Positions 6,782 to 6,832 of a DNA stretch of 6,832 nucleotides are shown here, in pieces (position 1 is the stretch's first letter; each line of letters opens with the position of its first letter). The notes below the pieces were generated by a model. The model searched no databases. It had not been told where the DNA came from and was given only the letters and a program-made list of their open reading frames with translations. Location: positions 1 to 6,832 of the forward strand of contig JAQWRF010000388.1 in NCBI GenBank assembly GCA_029243845.1, written 5' to 3'. The position numbers and the translations under genes were made by a program. Origin of the DNA: Planctomycetota bacterium (GTDB lineage Bacteria; Planctomycetota; UBA1135).

Positions 6782-6832
6782 TGCGCGAATTGCTGAAGGG
6801 ACAGCTCGACTTGCTGCACATCTAAATGATAA
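6772..6832 (-). CDS. C-terminal end of an unidentified gene overlapping trmL (5' part outside window)
   Basis: On the minus strand, the frame entering from the window edge reads YHLDVQQVELSLQQFAQWI and stops at a TAG spanning 6774-6772, ten bases inside trmL. The residues look like ordinary protein (an amphipathic Leu/Gln-rich helix). A short stop-start overlap with trmL would explain why trmL lacks its own Shine-Dalgarno: its translation would be coupled. I do not recognise the family from 19 residues. The same bases are also open in the trmL frame, so this call rests on the helix-like composition and the overlap geometry only. Confidence 0.4.
   Translation of the reverse strand, partial: YHLDVQQVELSLQQFAQWI

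Noticed and set aside
6782..6832. In-frame upstream extension of trmL to the window edge
   Set aside because: The frame is open, but the encoded residues (LSFRCAASRAVPSAIRA) do not match the family, which begins at the MDIVLV methionine.

Overview
The window looks like a chromosomal segment of a Gram-negative bacterium with moderate G+C (roughly half, by eye). A gammaproteobacterium, probably environmental or marine, is the best guess. The reasons are a TrmL-type tRNA methyltransferase, a bacterial-type ProS with an editing domain, and inner-membrane-anchored and exported proteins with Gram-negative-style N-termini. The lineage is inferred only from the style of the proteins. No tRNA, rRNA, CRISPR array, insertion sequence or phage gene was seen, and coding density is very high.

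Left part (1-3200, minus strand): two adjacent genes in the same direction, 2 bases apart, so almost certainly co-transcribed. The upstream gene (597-3200) encodes an 867-residue protein: one N-terminal membrane anchor, a short charged helix, then about eight tandem beta-sandwich domains of the carboxypeptidase regulatory-like / Ig-like kind. The second gene (594 down to the window edge) is cut off by the window and encodes a smaller protein of the same design. Neither has a visible enzymatic domain. They look like structural or binding proteins of the periplasm or cell envelope with no assigned function.

Middle (3201-3250): a 50-base divergent intergenic region that must hold the start signals for the left operon and for the right-hand operon. 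Neither flanking gene has a recognisable Shine-Dalgarno sequence.

Right part (3251-6231, plus strand): proS, prolyl-tRNA synthetase with intact catalytic motifs and an intact editing domain, overlaps by an ATGA junction with a gene for an exported OB-fold plus endonuclease/exonuclease/phosphatase (EEP) protein whose active-site residues all appear present. A cytoplasmic housekeeping enzyme and a secreted nuclease-like protein are therefore translated from one message.

Right edge (6239-6832, minus strand): trmL, the wobble-base tRNA 2'-O-methyltransferase, converges on the nuclease gene with only 7 bases between stop codons. Its start seems to overlap the end of another minus-strand gene of which only about 19 codons lie in the window. 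The housekeeping genes (proS, trmL) both act on tRNA. The envelope pair and the exported nuclease are the accessory, less understood part.
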